DNA of 64,000 bases from Rufibacter latericius (GCF_003721515.1 NZ_RJJD01000008.1:372001-436000); one strand, 5' to 3'; positions 19,001 through 29,614 are shown, counted from the first letter of the stretch. The notes: a model not told the origin generated them from the letters alone. Translations and numbers: made by a program.

Positions 19001-19233
19001 CCGATAAACGTAAAAACAAGCGAACCACCACTAGCAGGTACGCTAATAGTGTAACTTCCATTGACATCTGTTGGTACAGCCGTGGTGCTTCCTTTCAATT
19101 GGACGGTCACCCCAGGCATTCCTTCGCCTGTGGCTGCATCAGTCACTCTTCCTGTAATAGTCCTATTCTGCGCCGCGGCTTCTTGCAATACCACGGAGAA
19201 CAGAAAGAGAACCAAAAGTAAGATTTTCTTCAT
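16021..19233 (-). CDS. SusC/RagA TonB-dependent transporter (pair 1)
   Basis: 1070 residues with signal peptide MKKILLLVLFLFSVVLQEAAAQ and an N-terminal CarboxypepD_reg-like domain about 23-110 (ITGRVTDAATGEGMPGVTVQLKG). The plug runs about 115-245 with LFVVDGVPISN, PDDIESMSVLKGAAA and ANGVIMITTKKG, followed by a 22-strand barrel ending in Phe (NVRFKF). It imports an oligomer bound by its SusD, powered by TonB. From the plug onward it is very like the SusC at 19919. Its N-terminal domain is instead closest to that of the SusC at 25178, suggesting mosaic evolution. Confidence 0.92.
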   Translation of the reverse strand: MKKILLLVLFLFSVVLQEAAAQNRTITGRVTDAATGEGMPGVTVQLKGSTTAVPTDVNGSYTISVPASGGSLVFTFIGYTNQEVAIGTQSNVNVRLSTDAEQLKEVVVTALGAERTKNSLPYAAQQVQGEALTVARNPNAVNSLAGKVAGLNITQNNTMGGSTNVVMRGTKSITGNNQALFVVDGVPISNANTNSANQRTGRGGYDYGNAAADINPDDIESMSVLKGAAATALYGSRAANGVIMITTKKGRRGLGITMNNGMTVGFVDKSTAPKYQKQYGAGYGPFYGPDEDAYFNQRDMNGDGVMDLVVPFTEDASYGAPFDPSLMVYQWNSLDPTSPQYRQATPWIGAKNDPNYFFEEAVSINNSITLDGGNDNGSFKLGFTRNEDKGILPNSNLTKNMINFAATYNVSPKLTTNASVNFTKVNGLGRYGTGYSSFNPMQQFRQWWQTNVDLKEQKDAYFRNKQNITWNPRSATNLNPIYSDNPYWVRYENFENDERYRYFGNVSATYKFADWFNLMGRITLDSYDEMQEERNAVGSTGTPYYARFNRTSREFNYDLIANFNKMVAGGDVSLSGLVGANMRRNYESSIFAQTNGGLVVPRLYSLSNSVSPITAPTESEVRVGVDGVFASATVGYKETVFLDLTGRRDKSTTLLTGNNVFYYPSIATSYVFSETLKETLPWLSYGKVRLNYAEVGNDAPALSIYDVYDKPTGWGSIPLFSVVGTKNNQNLKPERTKSVEAGLEMAFLQGKVGFDMSVYKTNTVDQILPVSVSTATGYNSTFVNSGEVENKGIEVSAFVTPVKNDDFSWTMNVNWSRNRNKVLSLYEGVQNISLATYQGGMSSNATVGRPFGMLRGGGFEYKDGQKVVDENGHYKIVPNTEIGDPNANWRGGVSNTLNYKGVSLYFLVDVRQGGDVFSLDNYYGYGTGLYEETTQLNDLGNPSRSPVTEGGGLILPGVNEDGTPNTTRIENGEGTLGYYMPQEYHIYDASFVKLREVSLGYTLPAGLMARLKPFSSIDVSLVGRNLWIIHKNLPYADPEDGLSSGNLGQGYISGSYPTTRNLGFNVRFKF

Positions 19234-19815
19234 GTTAGGTTGTTGTTAGGTTAAAAATGGATTTTCGATCCCTAATATTACATGATTACTTTAACAGAAA
19301 CAAGATTTCTGCTACATGTATTAAAAAAGAACATCAATTCTGGATTACCCCCTCAAGGTGGCGCTATCAAGCTGATTAACAAACTTTACTAATTAACTTG
19401 ATTAAGCTCATTTCAGCGAAAAAAAAGGGATTTGGGCTATACGGATTTATGATAAAAAGGTTGACTGAGAAAATAAATAATTTTAACAACCCTTTTTCAC
19501 CCTTAATAGAATCATAAAATTTCAACAACTAAGCTTGGCATATTTAAAATACTAACCCCTCATTAGGCAATTCCAAACCCCTACAATTATGTTTTATTTG
19601 GTACTTATTCAATATTAGACCGTTTTGTATATATTTTTAGAATTTTTTTTACAAACGTTGGTTTGCTTTTTTATATTAAAAATTCGTATAATTATGTAAT
19701 AGAATAATTCCTCCCTACCAAACAATTCCCGACACCTATGAAGAATATCAAATTCTAACCTGTTGCTTTTGCCTGAGCTTCAGAAAGAAGCCATAGAACT
19801 ACCTACTCAATCAAG
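19234..19815. other. AT-rich divergent regulatory region
   Basis: About 580 bases, visibly AT-rich and gene-free, separate the divergent SusC genes. They must carry promoters for both. A small palindrome CAGAAA-CAAGA-TTTCTG lies at about 19296-19312 near the minus-strand gene. No exact TAnnTTTG box was found on either strand. Confidence 0.5.
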
Positions 19816-19853
19816 AGGAAGGACTTGCCTATGCAACCCTTCCTTTTGGTTTT
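19816..19853 (+). promoter_or_regulatory. Terminator-like hairpin in the susC pair 2 leader
   Basis: AGGAAGG (19816-19822) pairs with CCTTCCT (19838-19844), with an inner TTGC/GCAA stem and loop CTAT. It is followed by TTTGGTTTT. It lies 66 bases before the start codon, directly upstream of a leader stretch (19865-19918) that is conserved before the SusC at 31105. It may be the end of an upstream transcript or a premature terminator controlling susC. Confidence 0.45.
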
Positions 19854-19918
19854 ACTTCAAAATCTGTCCCTTCACTTAATTAACATACCCCAAATGTTTA
19901 CCAAAACCACTTTTATCC

Positions 19919-22900
19919 ATGAAAAAAGGTTTACTTCTCACCATGGTGGTCCTTACCTGCTTTATGAGTCAGGTGTGGGCCCAAGCCGTGACCGTTTCAG
20001 GTACGGTGACTTCCGCAGATGATGGAACCCCTCTTCCCGGAGTATCTGTCGTAGTAAAAGGGACACAAATTGGAACATCTACCAGTATAGAGGGAACTTA
20101 CTCTATTTCGGTACCTACCCCAACTGCTACCCTTGTCTTTAGTTTTATTGGGTATAATGCTATTGAGCGGGCTTTGACTGGAGCCACAACGATCAATGTA
20201 GCATTGGTCCCCGACGCCACTCAACTAAGCGAAGTTGTGGTGACCGCATTAGGCATTGAAAGAAGCCGCAACTCCCTCCCCTTCGCCGCTACGCAGTTGG
20301 AAGGCTCCACTGTAACTGCGGCCCGAAACCCTAACATGGTGAACTCTCTATCCGGGAAAGTGGCGGGTCTTACCGTTACCCAGACCAACACCTTGGGCGG
20401 CTCTGCCAACGTGGTCATCAGGGGTACCAAATCCCTCACCGGCAATAACCAGGCGTTGTTTGTAGTAGACGGGGTACCCATCAGCAACGATGTCGCCAAT
20501 ACCCTTGACCAGAGCACCGGCCGGGGCGGTTTTGACTACGGTAACCCTGCCGCCGACATCAACCCAGATGACATTGAGTCCATGAGCGTGCTGAAAGGCG
20601 CCGCCGCCACTGCCCTTTACGGTTCACGGGCCGCTAATGGGGTAATCCTTATCACCACTAAAAAAGGGAAACGCGGTCTTGGAGTAACCCTCAACAATGG
20701 CATCACCATTGGCACCATTGACAAATCAACTTTTGCTAAATATCAGAAAGAATACGGGGCTGGTTATGCCGCGGCATGGCTAAGATCTGATGTAAACGGA
20801 GACGGCACTCTGGATAATGTGGTACGCATGGGAGACGATGCCTCCTACGGCTTCCCTTTTGACCCTAACTTGTTGGTGTACCAATGGGATGCCTTTGACC
20901 CAGCCTCTCCCAACTACAGAAAACCCCGCCCATGGGTAGCTGGCGAACACGGTCCTGAGTATTTCTTTGAAACCGCGGTCTCTTACAACAACAGTATCAC
21001 CATTGACGGGGGAAATGAAAAAGCCAACTTCAAACTGGGATACAACCGCAATGAAGACAAAGGTATTTTGCCTAACAGCAAGATCACCAAAAACATGGTC
21101 AACTTGGCGGGCTCTTTGAACCTGACAGACAAGCTAACCACAAGCGCCGGGGTCAACTTCACCCAACAGGAAGGTTTGGGCCGGTACGGCTCGGGGTATA
21201 ACTCCATCAACCCCATGCTGGGTTTCCGGCAATGGTTCCAGACCAACGTTGACCTGAAAGAGCAGGAAGAAGCCTATTTCCGAAACCGCCAAACATTACC
21301 TGGAACTGGCGGAGCCCCAGTAATCTCACTGCCGCCTACCATGACAACGTGTATTGGAACCGCTATGAAAACTTTGAGAGCGATGAACGCTATCGCACGT
21401 TCGGTAATGTAGCCTCTAATTACAAGTTCACCGACTGGCTGAACCTCACCGCCCGTATCTCCCTGGACACCTATGATGAACTACAGGAAGAACGATACGC
21501 CGTAGGGAGTACCACCAACGACCAGGACCCCAATTATACCCGGTTTAACAGAACGTTCAGGGAGTTCAACTTTGACTTGTTCGCCAACTTTGACCGCAAC
21601 TTCACTGAAGATTTCAACATCAGGGGTTTGGTGGGTTTGAACTTGAGAAGGTCCAGACTGAACTCCATCCGCGCATCTACCAGTGGGGGCTTAGTGGTGC
21701 CCAGGCTGTATGCCTTGTCCAACTCTTTGAACCTGCTTTCTCCTCCCCTGGAAAGTGAGCAAAGACGCGCGGTGGATGGCATTTTCGCCAACGCCACCTT
21801 AGGCTACCGGGAAATGTTGTTCCTGGATTTATCTGCCAGAAGAGACCAGTCCTCCACCCTCCCAAGAGGCAATAATTCCTACTTCTATCCATCCGTGGCG
21901 TTGAGTTTTGTCTTCTCTGAAGTTCTCAAACAAGACTGGCTCTCTTATGCTAAGTTACGGGGTAACTATGCCGAGGTAGGCAACGATGCACCCTTCGCGG
22001 CCACTGACCGCTACTACAACAAACAGGATGAGGAGATAGATGAGCCTATTGGTAGTTTCGGGGGTATTCCTTTATACTCAGTCCCCAACACCCGTTATAA
22101 CCCAGGGCTGAAACCAGAAAGAACCAAAAGCTCAGAAATTGGGCTGGAAACGGCCTTCTTAGATAACCGCTTGGGCTTTGAGGTAACGGTGTACAAGTCT
22201 AATACCATCAACCAGATTCTGCCGGTTTCTGTGACTGCGTCCACGGGATATTCATTTAAATATGTGAACGCCGGGGAAGTGGAGAACCGCGGTATTGAGA
22301 CGGCCCTCCGGTTCCAACCAATCAGGAACGATAACTTCACCTGGAACCTGAACCTGAACTGGACCCACAACCGAAACGAAGTGGTAGCGCTGGCCGAAGG
22401 CGAAAACATGATCCTGGCAAACTACCAAAGCGGTGTTACCTCCAATGCCGCCGTAGGGCGCCCCTTTGGGATTCTACGTGCCCAGGGCTTTGTTCTCCAT
22501 GAAAACGGCGGCAGAATGGTAGACGAAGACGGTTTCTATATGCTGTCAGATCCTACCAAAGAGATCGCCAACCCTAACCCAGACTGGCTGGGAGGTATCT
22601 CCAACACCTTCACTTTCAAAGGGATTTCCTTGTACTTCCTAATAGACATCCGCAAAGGGGGCGAACTGTTCAGCCTGGATAACTACTACGGATTCGGGAC
22701 TGGTCTCTACCCAGAGACAGCCGGGCTGAATGACTTGGGCAACCCTTCGCGGCTTCCAATCCTTGAGGGCGGTGGCATCATTTTACCTGGTGTGAAGGAA
22801 GACGGCTCACCCAATGACACTAGGATAGAAAACACTGAAGGGGTGCTGGGGTACTATATGCCTAATGAATACCATGTGTACGGAGCCGGATTTGTGAAAT

Positions 22901-23133
22901 TGCGGGAAGCCTCTTTGACCTACACGCTGCCCCAACGGCTCATCTCCAGGCTGAAAGTCTTCAAAGGCATTGATGTGTCTGTGGTAGGACGTAATCTCTG
23001 GATCATAGACAAAGATTTGCCTTACTCAGATCCGGAAGCTGGGTTTGGGGCCGGTAACTTAGGTCAGGGTTACCTGAGCGGTGCCTACCCTACTGCCCGT
23101 AACGTGGGCTTCAACTTAAGATTCCAATTCTAA
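19919..23133 (+). pseudogene. SusC/RagA transporter with 1-base frameshift (pair 2)
   Basis: The open frame runs from 19919 and breaks at about 21291; the rest continues in another frame to 23133. At 21291-21293 the run CCAAACATTACC lacks one A: adding it restores RQNITWNWRSPSNL, matching the paralogue at 16021 (KQNITWNPRSATNL). The repaired protein would be 1071 residues, against 1070 for the paralogue. It would comprise signal peptide, CarboxypepD_reg-like domain, plug (LFVVDGVPISN) and barrel ending in Phe. Everything else is intact, so this is a very recent mutation, a sequencing error or a phase-variable site. The downstream susD overlaps its stop by one base. Confidence 0.85.
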
Positions 23134-23144
23134 TGAAGAAGACG

Positions 23145-24584
23145 ATGAAAAAGATATTTCTATACACCATAGCGTCTCTGTTCCTGGCCACCTCTTGCGT
23201 AAATGACCTGGACGACGATTACAACTTGGATCCCAAACGGGGCACAGACGTGCCGCCCACTACCCTGGTGAGCAACGCGCAGTTTAACCTAACCAACGTC
23301 ATCACCACCCCAGACTATAATACCAACGTGTTCCGGTATTATGTGCAGCATTGGGCCGCCGCCCAGTACCCAGATGAGAGCCAGTACAACATCAACACCC
23401 GCGAGATCAACCGGTTCTTCTGGACCATTCTCTACCGCGATGTCCTTTCAGACTTACGGGAAGCCAAAAACCTTATCTCGGCCAATGACTTGCTGGCCCC
23501 GGACCTGAAAGCCAGCCAATTGGCTTGCATTGAAGTGTTGGAGGTGTACGCCTGGTCCGTTCTGGTGAACACCTACGGTGACATCCCTTATTCCCAGGCT
23601 CTAGACATCAACAATGTGCAACCAGTTTATGATGATGATGTCGAGATTTACGATGATCTCTTCACCCGGTTAGATGCCGCTATCAACAGCCTTTCACAGA
23701 ACCAGGACAATAACGGATTGGGCAACGCTGACTTGTTCTACGGAGGAGACCTGGAGATGTGGCTCAAATTCGCGAACTCACTCAAATTGAGAATGGGCAT
23801 CACCATTGCCGATGTGAACGAAACCAAAGCCAGGACCGTAGTGGAAGCGGCAGCACCCAATGTGTTCACTTCCAGTGACGAGGATGCCCGCTTGGTTTAC
23901 ACGCCAAATGTCCCAACCGCTAACCCAGTCTATGATGAGTTACGCCAACGGGACGACAACGTGGCCGCCGACACCTTCATTGACGTCCTCGTTGACTTGG
24001 AAGACCCTCGGCTGGACGAATTTTTCAGACCGGCCCCAGAAGGGGAAAATGAGGGCAAGTACGTGGGCGGTGTTTACGGAGACCTGAACAACTACGTAGA
24101 TGTTGCGCAGCCTAGTGACCTTGTGAGGGAGCCAGATGCGCCAGGCATTCTTTTGTCTTACACTGAGGTGGAGTTCCTGTTGGCCGAGGCTGCCCTGCGC
24201 GGCTTCAATGTACCCGGCACCGCTGAGCAGCACTACACTGCTGCCATCACTTCCTCTATTGTGAATGACTGGGGCGGCACCCAGGCCGAGGCTACTGCGT
24301 ACCTGCAACAACCCGAGGTAATGCTAAACACCAGCAACTGGAAACAAAGCATTGGCATGCAGAAATGGATTGCCTTGTACAACCAACCCGTAGAAGGCTG
24401 GAAAGAATGGCGACGCCTGGATTATCCGCAATTGGAGGCTCCAGAGTTAGCTCAGTCAGAGATTCCGCTCCGCTTCCCTTATCCGGCTACCGAGCAGAAC
24501 CTGAACAACGCCAACTACGCGGCAGCCGCTGCGGCCATTGGCGGTGATGTGGTCACCACTAAGGTTTTCTGGGATGTTCAATAA
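23145..24584 (+). CDS. SusD/RagB-type nutrient-binding lipoprotein (pair 2)
   Basis: 479 residues from 23145, giving MKKIFLYTIASLFLATSC (lipobox Cys18). An ATG at 23133 overlaps the susC stop by one base and would add MKKT; either may be used. Landmarks match pair 1 in order: YPDESQYNINTREINRFFW, VLEVYAWSVLVNTYGDIPYSQALD, LLSYTEVEFLLAEAALRGF, PVEGWKEWRRLD. It would work with the frameshifted SusC. If that SusC is dead this gene is functionally orphaned, but its own frame shows no decay. Confidence 0.88.
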   Translation: MKKIFLYTIASLFLATSCVNDLDDDYNLDPKRGTDVPPTTLVSNAQFNLTNVITTPDYNTNVFRYYVQHWAAAQYPDESQYNINTREINRFFWTILYRDVLSDLREAKNLISANDLLAPDLKASQLACIEVLEVYAWSVLVNTYGDIPYSQALDINNVQPVYDDDVEIYDDLFTRLDAAINSLSQNQDNNGLGNADLFYGGDLEMWLKFANSLKLRMGITIADVNETKARTVVEAAAPNVFTSSDEDARLVYTPNVPTANPVYDELRQRDDNVAADTFIDVLVDLEDPRLDEFFRPAPEGENEGKYVGGVYGDLNNYVDVAQPSDLVREPDAPGILLSYTEVEFLLAEAALRGFNVPGTAEQHYTAAITSSIVNDWGGTQAEATAYLQQPEVMLNTSNWKQSIGMQKWIALYNQPVEGWKEWRRLDYPQLEAPELAQSEIPLRFPYPATEQNLNNANYAAAAAAIGGDVVTTKVFWDVQ

Positions 24585-24614
24585 CCTCTAAACACCCAGC
24601 ATACAATTCTCCTT

Positions 24615-24662
24615 AAGCACCAGGGCTCCGTCTGTCTTTTATAGGCGGGGCTCTGGTGTTTA
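24615..24662 (+). terminator. Terminator after susC/susD pair 2
   Basis: AAGCACCAGGGCTCCGTCT pairs with AGGCGGGGCTCTGGTGTTT through G-U wobbles, with a loop around TGTCTTTTAT, starting 30 bases after the SusD stop. Confidence 0.65.
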
Positions 24663-25177
24663 AATGGATAATGCAATAAGACTTAAAAGAAACGCTTAAG
24701 ATTTACAGGTACCTACCTATTGGGCTCGGAATTGATCTACTCAAATGCTAGGAGCGGTTTTAAAGCCGTTTTCAGGAAAACACCCCTCAAACACCGCTCT
24801 TTTAGAAAGACTCTCCTCAGTTCTACAGACTTTCTCTTCTGAAGCAACCCTGAGGGGGGAAGTTGTGACACAATATCAAAACCTACGGCCCTTACTTAAA
24901 CAGAATAAATATATCTGCTATTATCCTAATAAACGTTTGTAAATCATTCAGTTAAAAGCAACCCAACTCCCATTAGCAACGTCTTAGGGCATATTAACCA
25001 TTTCAGTTAAGTTATAAATTAATAAATATTATCTTTTTAGAACTCTTATTAAAAAAATAAAGGAATTAGGTCCATAAACTCTTATCTACCTAAGTCTACC
25101 ATAAAAACAAAATCTAAATTTTTATTAACTTAATACCTTTCAATGTGTTCTTACTACACCTTCTAACAAAAATCAAC
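24663..25177. other. Noncoding gap before susC pair 3
   Basis: No gene was seen. A dispersed palindrome copy lies at 24756-24795 (GGTTTTAAAGCCGTTTTC then AAAACACCCCTCAAAC). The 250 bases before the start codon are very AT-rich and probably hold the promoter, but no exact -7 consensus was found. Confidence 0.5.
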
Positions 25178-28177
25178 ATGAAGAAAACCTTACTACTGAG
25201 CCTTTTCTTGATGTCTATGCTTCTGACCGAAGCGGTGGCGCAAACAAGGATGATCACAGGAAGAGTGACGGATGCAACCACAGGCGAAGGCATGCCCGGT
25301 GTGACCGTCCAACTCAAAGGAACCAGCACTGCTGCGCCTACTGATTTAGATGGAACTTACTCCATCTCTGTGCCAGCAACTGGAGGAACCCTTGTATTCT
25401 CTTTTATTGGATATGGTAACAGAGAAATTGCTATAGGAAGCCAATCAACGATAGATGCCCGCTTAACCTCAGACGCACGTGCCCTTACAGAGGTAGTGGT
25501 AACCGGGTATGGTACGCAAACCAGGCTGGAGCAAACTGGAGCAGTGTCACAGGTAGGGGGCGCTGAAATTGAGAACATCCCCATGTCTTCTGTAGACAAG
25601 GCTCTGCAAGGGCGTGTACCTGGCTTACAGTCAATAGGGGCTTCCGGCCAACCCGGGTCGGCCCAACAGATCCGTATACGGGGGGTGGGTTCCATTACAA
25701 GTTCCTCTGCCCCGCTGTTTGTGATTGACGGGGTGCCTATCAACTCCGGTGATTTATCTCGGAACACCACTACAGCTAACGCTTTAGCGGGGATTAACCC
25801 AAATGACATTGAAAGTATCAACGTCCTGAAAGATGCTTCAGCGGCCTCTATTTACGGTTCAAGGGCAGCTAATGGGGTAATTGTGATTACCACAAAGAGT
25901 GGCAAGGCCGGGAAAACCAGCGTACGCTTTGATGCAGAGTATGGCACGGCCAAACGGGCCTACTACAATGAAAACACCCGCATGCTTACCACCGCCGAAA
26001 ACTTCGAACTATTTGGCGAAGCGTTGAAAAATGATGGTTACTGGGATTTTTATGAACTAGATGAAACCACCATCGGGCCGTTCATAGAAGAAAATTTCGG
26101 TCTGGACCCTAACGTGAACACAGATTGGGAAGACCAAGTAAACCGCACCGGCAGAAGCCAGCAATACAATCTTGCAGTATCCGGCGGAAATGAAAAAACC
26201 ACCTTCAATATATCAGGGGGTTATTTCAATCAGGAGGGCACCACCCTCAACTCTGAATTTGAAAGGTACTCCGGCGGATTTAACATCAGACACAGTCTCA
26301 ATGACAAATTGGCTTTTGGCACTAATCTGCTGCTTTCAAATTCCACCCAAACAGGTCCATTAAACAGTGGTTTCTTTGCCAATCCGGTATTAGCAGGTTT
26401 ATTTTTAATGCCTTCTCTTGACCTTGATGCCGAACCACAAGGCCCTTTCAACCCGTTGCGGTTAGCAGAGCTGGATAAAAATAAAAGCAATATCCTGAAA
26501 GCAGTAGGGAGCTTCAACGCAGAATATAAAATCCTGCCAGGTCTCTCCATCACCTCTAAATACGGCATTGACTTTAATAACCTGGAGGAAGACAGCTACA
26601 ATAACCCATTCTACGGCGATGCAGAATCTGTTGGCGGAAGCGCTACTAGGTATTACACCCGATATTTCAACTGGGTTTGGACTAACTTACTTAACTACAC
26701 CTTAGACTTCAACCAGGACAATACCTGGGTAGTCAATTTGAAAGGAGGCTATGAGGCGCAAAAATCTAATTTTTACTCCTCCAACGTATACGCAGAAAAC
26801 ATGCCGCTGAACATTGATTTCACGGTACCAACCAATGCGGCCACTCCTATTACCGCCGGCGGTGCTAATGAAGACTACTCTTTTGCTTCTCTCCTTTCTC
26901 TGGGTGACATTTCCTACAAAGGCAAATACGTACTGTCTGGCTCCTTCAGGAGGGATGGTTCTTCCAGATTCGGGTCTGAAAACCGGTATGGTAACTTTTG
27001 GTCAGTAGGCGCAAGCTGGAACGTTGATCAAGAAGAATTCATGCAAAACTATGACTGGATTAACCAATTAAAACTGAGAACCTCTTACGGGGTGAATGGG
27101 AACGCCGGTATCGGGAACTATGACTGGAGAAGAGTTTACTCTTATGCCAGCACCTATGAAGGCTCTGTAGCGGCCACTCCCTCCTCTTTAGGGAATGCGG
27201 ACCTCACCTGGGAGAAAAACAAACCCTTTGACGTTGGGGTAGATGCCATTTTCTTTGGCAACCGCTTGAGCGTTACAGCAGACTATTACACCAGAACCAC
27301 TTCTGACCTGTTATTGAACAGGCCGCTTTCATTAACAACCGGTTGGCCCAGCAGGCTGGAGAACATTGGCGCTATGAAAAACAGCGGCTTTGAGCTTGCA
27401 GTAACCGGTACCCCGGTGCAGGTAGGTGACTTCAAATGGGATCTGAGCTTTAACATCTCCAGAAACAAAAACGAGATCACTGAGCTGGCGGTAGACAAAC
27501 AACAGACGGGTGGGTTTATCAGGCAGGTGGGCAAGGACATTTACCAGTTCTATATGCCCCTTTGGGCTGGAGTTGACCCTGAGGATGGCATGCCCACGTG
27601 GTACATAGATGAAACACGGTCCGAGACCACCAAAACCTATTCTGAGGCACAATATTCCCTTACCGGAAAGTCTGCTTTACCCAAGGCATTCGGTAGCGTA
27701 GGAACCACCTTCACCTATAAAGGCATTACCCTTGATGGATTGTTATACTACAGCTATGGTAATTACATCCAGGACCCTTACTACCAATACCTGAACAGCG
27801 GTGGCTGGTACCTGAGCGGCTTCAACCAAAGGGCAACCCAACTTGACAGGTGGCAACAGGAAGGCGACCAAGCCTCCGTGTCTAAGCTTTCCTATGACAA
27901 CGATTATGGCTTCCGCTACTTCTCAGACAATGAACTGAATAAAGGTGATTTCATTCGTTTAAGAGATGTCACCTTAAGCTATAACATTCCAAGCAGCCTC
28001 ATTAGTGGGTTAAAGATGACCAACCTGAGGGTTTATGCCAGAGGAACAAACCTGTGGACCTGGGTGGCAGATGAGAACCTGCCCTATGATCCAGAATCTG
28101 GTGGAGTTACCGGAACAACGAACTTTGAAATCAATGTCCCTAAAACTATCACCTTTGGCATAAACGTTGGCTTCTAA
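25178..28177 (+). CDS. SusC/RagA TonB-dependent transporter (pair 3)
   Basis: 999 residues from the ATG at 25178 (MKKTLLLSLFLMSMLLTEAVAQ, a signal peptide; the frame extends to 25145 without signal character). It has a CarboxypepD_reg-like domain (ITGRVTDATTGEGMPGVTVQLKG), a plug with LFVIDGVPINSG, NPNDIESINVLKDASAASIYG and ANGVIVITTKSG, and a barrel ending TITFGINVGF. It belongs to a different barrel lineage from pairs 1 and 2, although its first 90 residues are close to pair 1. It imports an unknown oligomer together with the SusD 21 bases downstream. Confidence 0.92.
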   Translation: MKKTLLLSLFLMSMLLTEAVAQTRMITGRVTDATTGEGMPGVTVQLKGTSTAAPTDLDGTYSISVPATGGTLVFSFIGYGNREIAIGSQSTIDARLTSDARALTEVVVTGYGTQTRLEQTGAVSQVGGAEIENIPMSSVDKALQGRVPGLQSIGASGQPGSAQQIRIRGVGSITSSSAPLFVIDGVPINSGDLSRNTTTANALAGINPNDIESINVLKDASAASIYGSRAANGVIVITTKSGKAGKTSVRFDAEYGTAKRAYYNENTRMLTTAENFELFGEALKNDGYWDFYELDETTIGPFIEENFGLDPNVNTDWEDQVNRTGRSQQYNLAVSGGNEKTTFNISGGYFNQEGTTLNSEFERYSGGFNIRHSLNDKLAFGTNLLLSNSTQTGPLNSGFFANPVLAGLFLMPSLDLDAEPQGPFNPLRLAELDKNKSNILKAVGSFNAEYKILPGLSITSKYGIDFNNLEEDSYNNPFYGDAESVGGSATRYYTRYFNWVWTNLLNYTLDFNQDNTWVVNLKGGYEAQKSNFYSSNVYAENMPLNIDFTVPTNAATPITAGGANEDYSFASLLSLGDISYKGKYVLSGSFRRDGSSRFGSENRYGNFWSVGASWNVDQEEFMQNYDWINQLKLRTSYGVNGNAGIGNYDWRRVYSYASTYEGSVAATPSSLGNADLTWEKNKPFDVGVDAIFFGNRLSVTADYYTRTTSDLLLNRPLSLTTGWPSRLENIGAMKNSGFELAVTGTPVQVGDFKWDLSFNISRNKNEITELAVDKQQTGGFIRQVGKDIYQFYMPLWAGVDPEDGMPTWYIDETRSETTKTYSEAQYSLTGKSALPKAFGSVGTTFTYKGITLDGLLYYSYGNYIQDPYYQYLNSGGWYLSGFNQRATQLDRWQQEGDQASVSKLSYDNDYGFRYFSDNELNKGDFIRLRDVTLSYNIPSSLISGLKMTNLRVYARGTNLWTWVADENLPYDPESGGVTGTTNFEINVPKTITFGINVGF

Positions 28178-28198
28178 TCTTAAACACAAAGACTTCTA

Positions 28199-29614
28199 AT
28201 GAAAAATAAATATAAAATTCTGCTGTTAGCCGCTCTGATCTCAGCGGGTACGCTAAGTTCCTGCGGTGATGAGTTCCTGGACGAATCTCCTTCCACCGGC
28301 ATAGATGCCGATGTGGCTCTCCGGACCGACAATGATGTACTGAGTGCCTTAAGAGGCGCCTACGGGGGCCTTGCCTCTACCGACTTGTATAGTTTAAATC
28401 TTCCTGTTTTAGGCGATATGCTGGCCGACAACCTGTATGTAGCCACATCCAATTCTGGTTATTTCAATTCCTTGTCCAGCTACAATTTCCTGAACAACGG
28501 CGAGGAGGTGACAGAAATCTGGTCTGGGGCCTATGATGTCATCAACCGTACCAACGCCATCATAGATTCAAACCCTACGGTCACAGACCAGGAGGCGGTA
28601 GATCAATACAAAGGCGAGGCCCATGCCCTAAGAGCCTTGATGTACTTTGAACTGGTGCGGCATTATGCCAGACCCTACAATGAAACCGCCGATGCCTCCC
28701 ATTTAGGGGTGCCCTTGGTTCTTAAAGCATTCGAGTTCAACGGCCAGCCTAAACGGAATACCGTGGCAGAGGTATATGCCCAGATTCTGTCAGATTTAGA
28801 GCTGGCCTATACCCTGATGACACTGGATGAAGGTCCCGTACGCATGTCTAAATATGCTGCCCGCGCTCTGGAAGCAGAGGTTAACCTCTACAAAGGAGAC
28901 AATGCCCTAGCCTTACAGCAGGCCGAGGAGGTGATCAATGACAGCGGCGTGGAATTGCTGCCCTATGATGCTGTTCTGGATTATTGGGCTGAAACCGATG
29001 CCACCAAGTTGCAGGGCCTGGAATCCTTGTTTGAGGTATCGGCTACCCAGACAGAGAATAACGGAGTAGACGAATATGCCTATTATTTCAACCAGGGTGG
29101 TTATGGTCAAAACCTAGCTACTCCTAGCCTGTTTGCCCAGTATTCACCAGATGACGTAAGACGCCAACTGATTACCGTAGGCAGAAGAGGAGCGGGTGAC
29201 AATCCAGCTTACATTGTTACCAAGTACAAAGCTATCTCAGGTGATGCAGAAGATAAAGTGGTCATTCGGATGTCTGAAGTCTACCTGATAGCCGCAGAAG
29301 CCGCGTACCGTACGGGGAATGAGGAACTGGCATTAACCTACCTGAACACCTTGGTAGATGAGCGGGAGCCAGATAAAGTATACGCCTCTTCAGGAAACCA
29401 ACTTCTGGAGGATATCATTACCGAACGCAGAAAAGAGCTGGCTTTTGAGGGAGACAGGTTAGCGACCCTTAACAGGTTGAAGCTGGACATCACAGAAAGA
29501 AGAAAAGCTCCCACAACTGTCCCTTACTCAGACTACAAAAGGATTTTACCTATCCCGCGTACTGAAATTACTGCCAACCCCAATATTGATCAAAACCCGC
29601 AGTGGGGTGGGTAG
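28199..29614 (+). CDS. SusD/RagB-type nutrient-binding lipoprotein (pair 3)
   Basis: A 471-residue lipoprotein with signal ending LSSC (Cys22) in MKNKYKILLLAALISAGTLSSC. It opens with DEFLDESPSTGIDADVALRT, the classic RagB/SusD start. TPR-like helices (GEAHALRALMYFELVRHYARPY) follow, and the C-terminal region has VVIRMSEVYLIAAEAAYRTG, ITERRKELAFEGDRLATLNRLK and YKRILPIPRTEITANPNIDQNPQW. This last motif is the canonical SusD ending. It is the capture lid of the SusC just upstream, in the same operon, and is followed by a terminator. Confidence 0.92.
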   Translation: MKNKYKILLLAALISAGTLSSCGDEFLDESPSTGIDADVALRTDNDVLSALRGAYGGLASTDLYSLNLPVLGDMLADNLYVATSNSGYFNSLSSYNFLNNGEEVTEIWSGAYDVINRTNAIIDSNPTVTDQEAVDQYKGEAHALRALMYFELVRHYARPYNETADASHLGVPLVLKAFEFNGQPKRNTVAEVYAQILSDLELAYTLMTLDEGPVRMSKYAARALEAEVNLYKGDNALALQQAEEVINDSGVELLPYDAVLDYWAETDATKLQGLESLFEVSATQTENNGVDEYAYYFNQGGYGQNLATPSLFAQYSPDDVRRQLITVGRRGAGDNPAYIVTKYKAISGDAEDKVVIRMSEVYLIAAEAAYRTGNEELALTYLNTLVDEREPDKVYASSGNQLLEDIITERRKELAFEGDRLATLNRLKLDITERRKAPTTVPYSDYKRILPIPRTEITANPNIDQNPQWGG

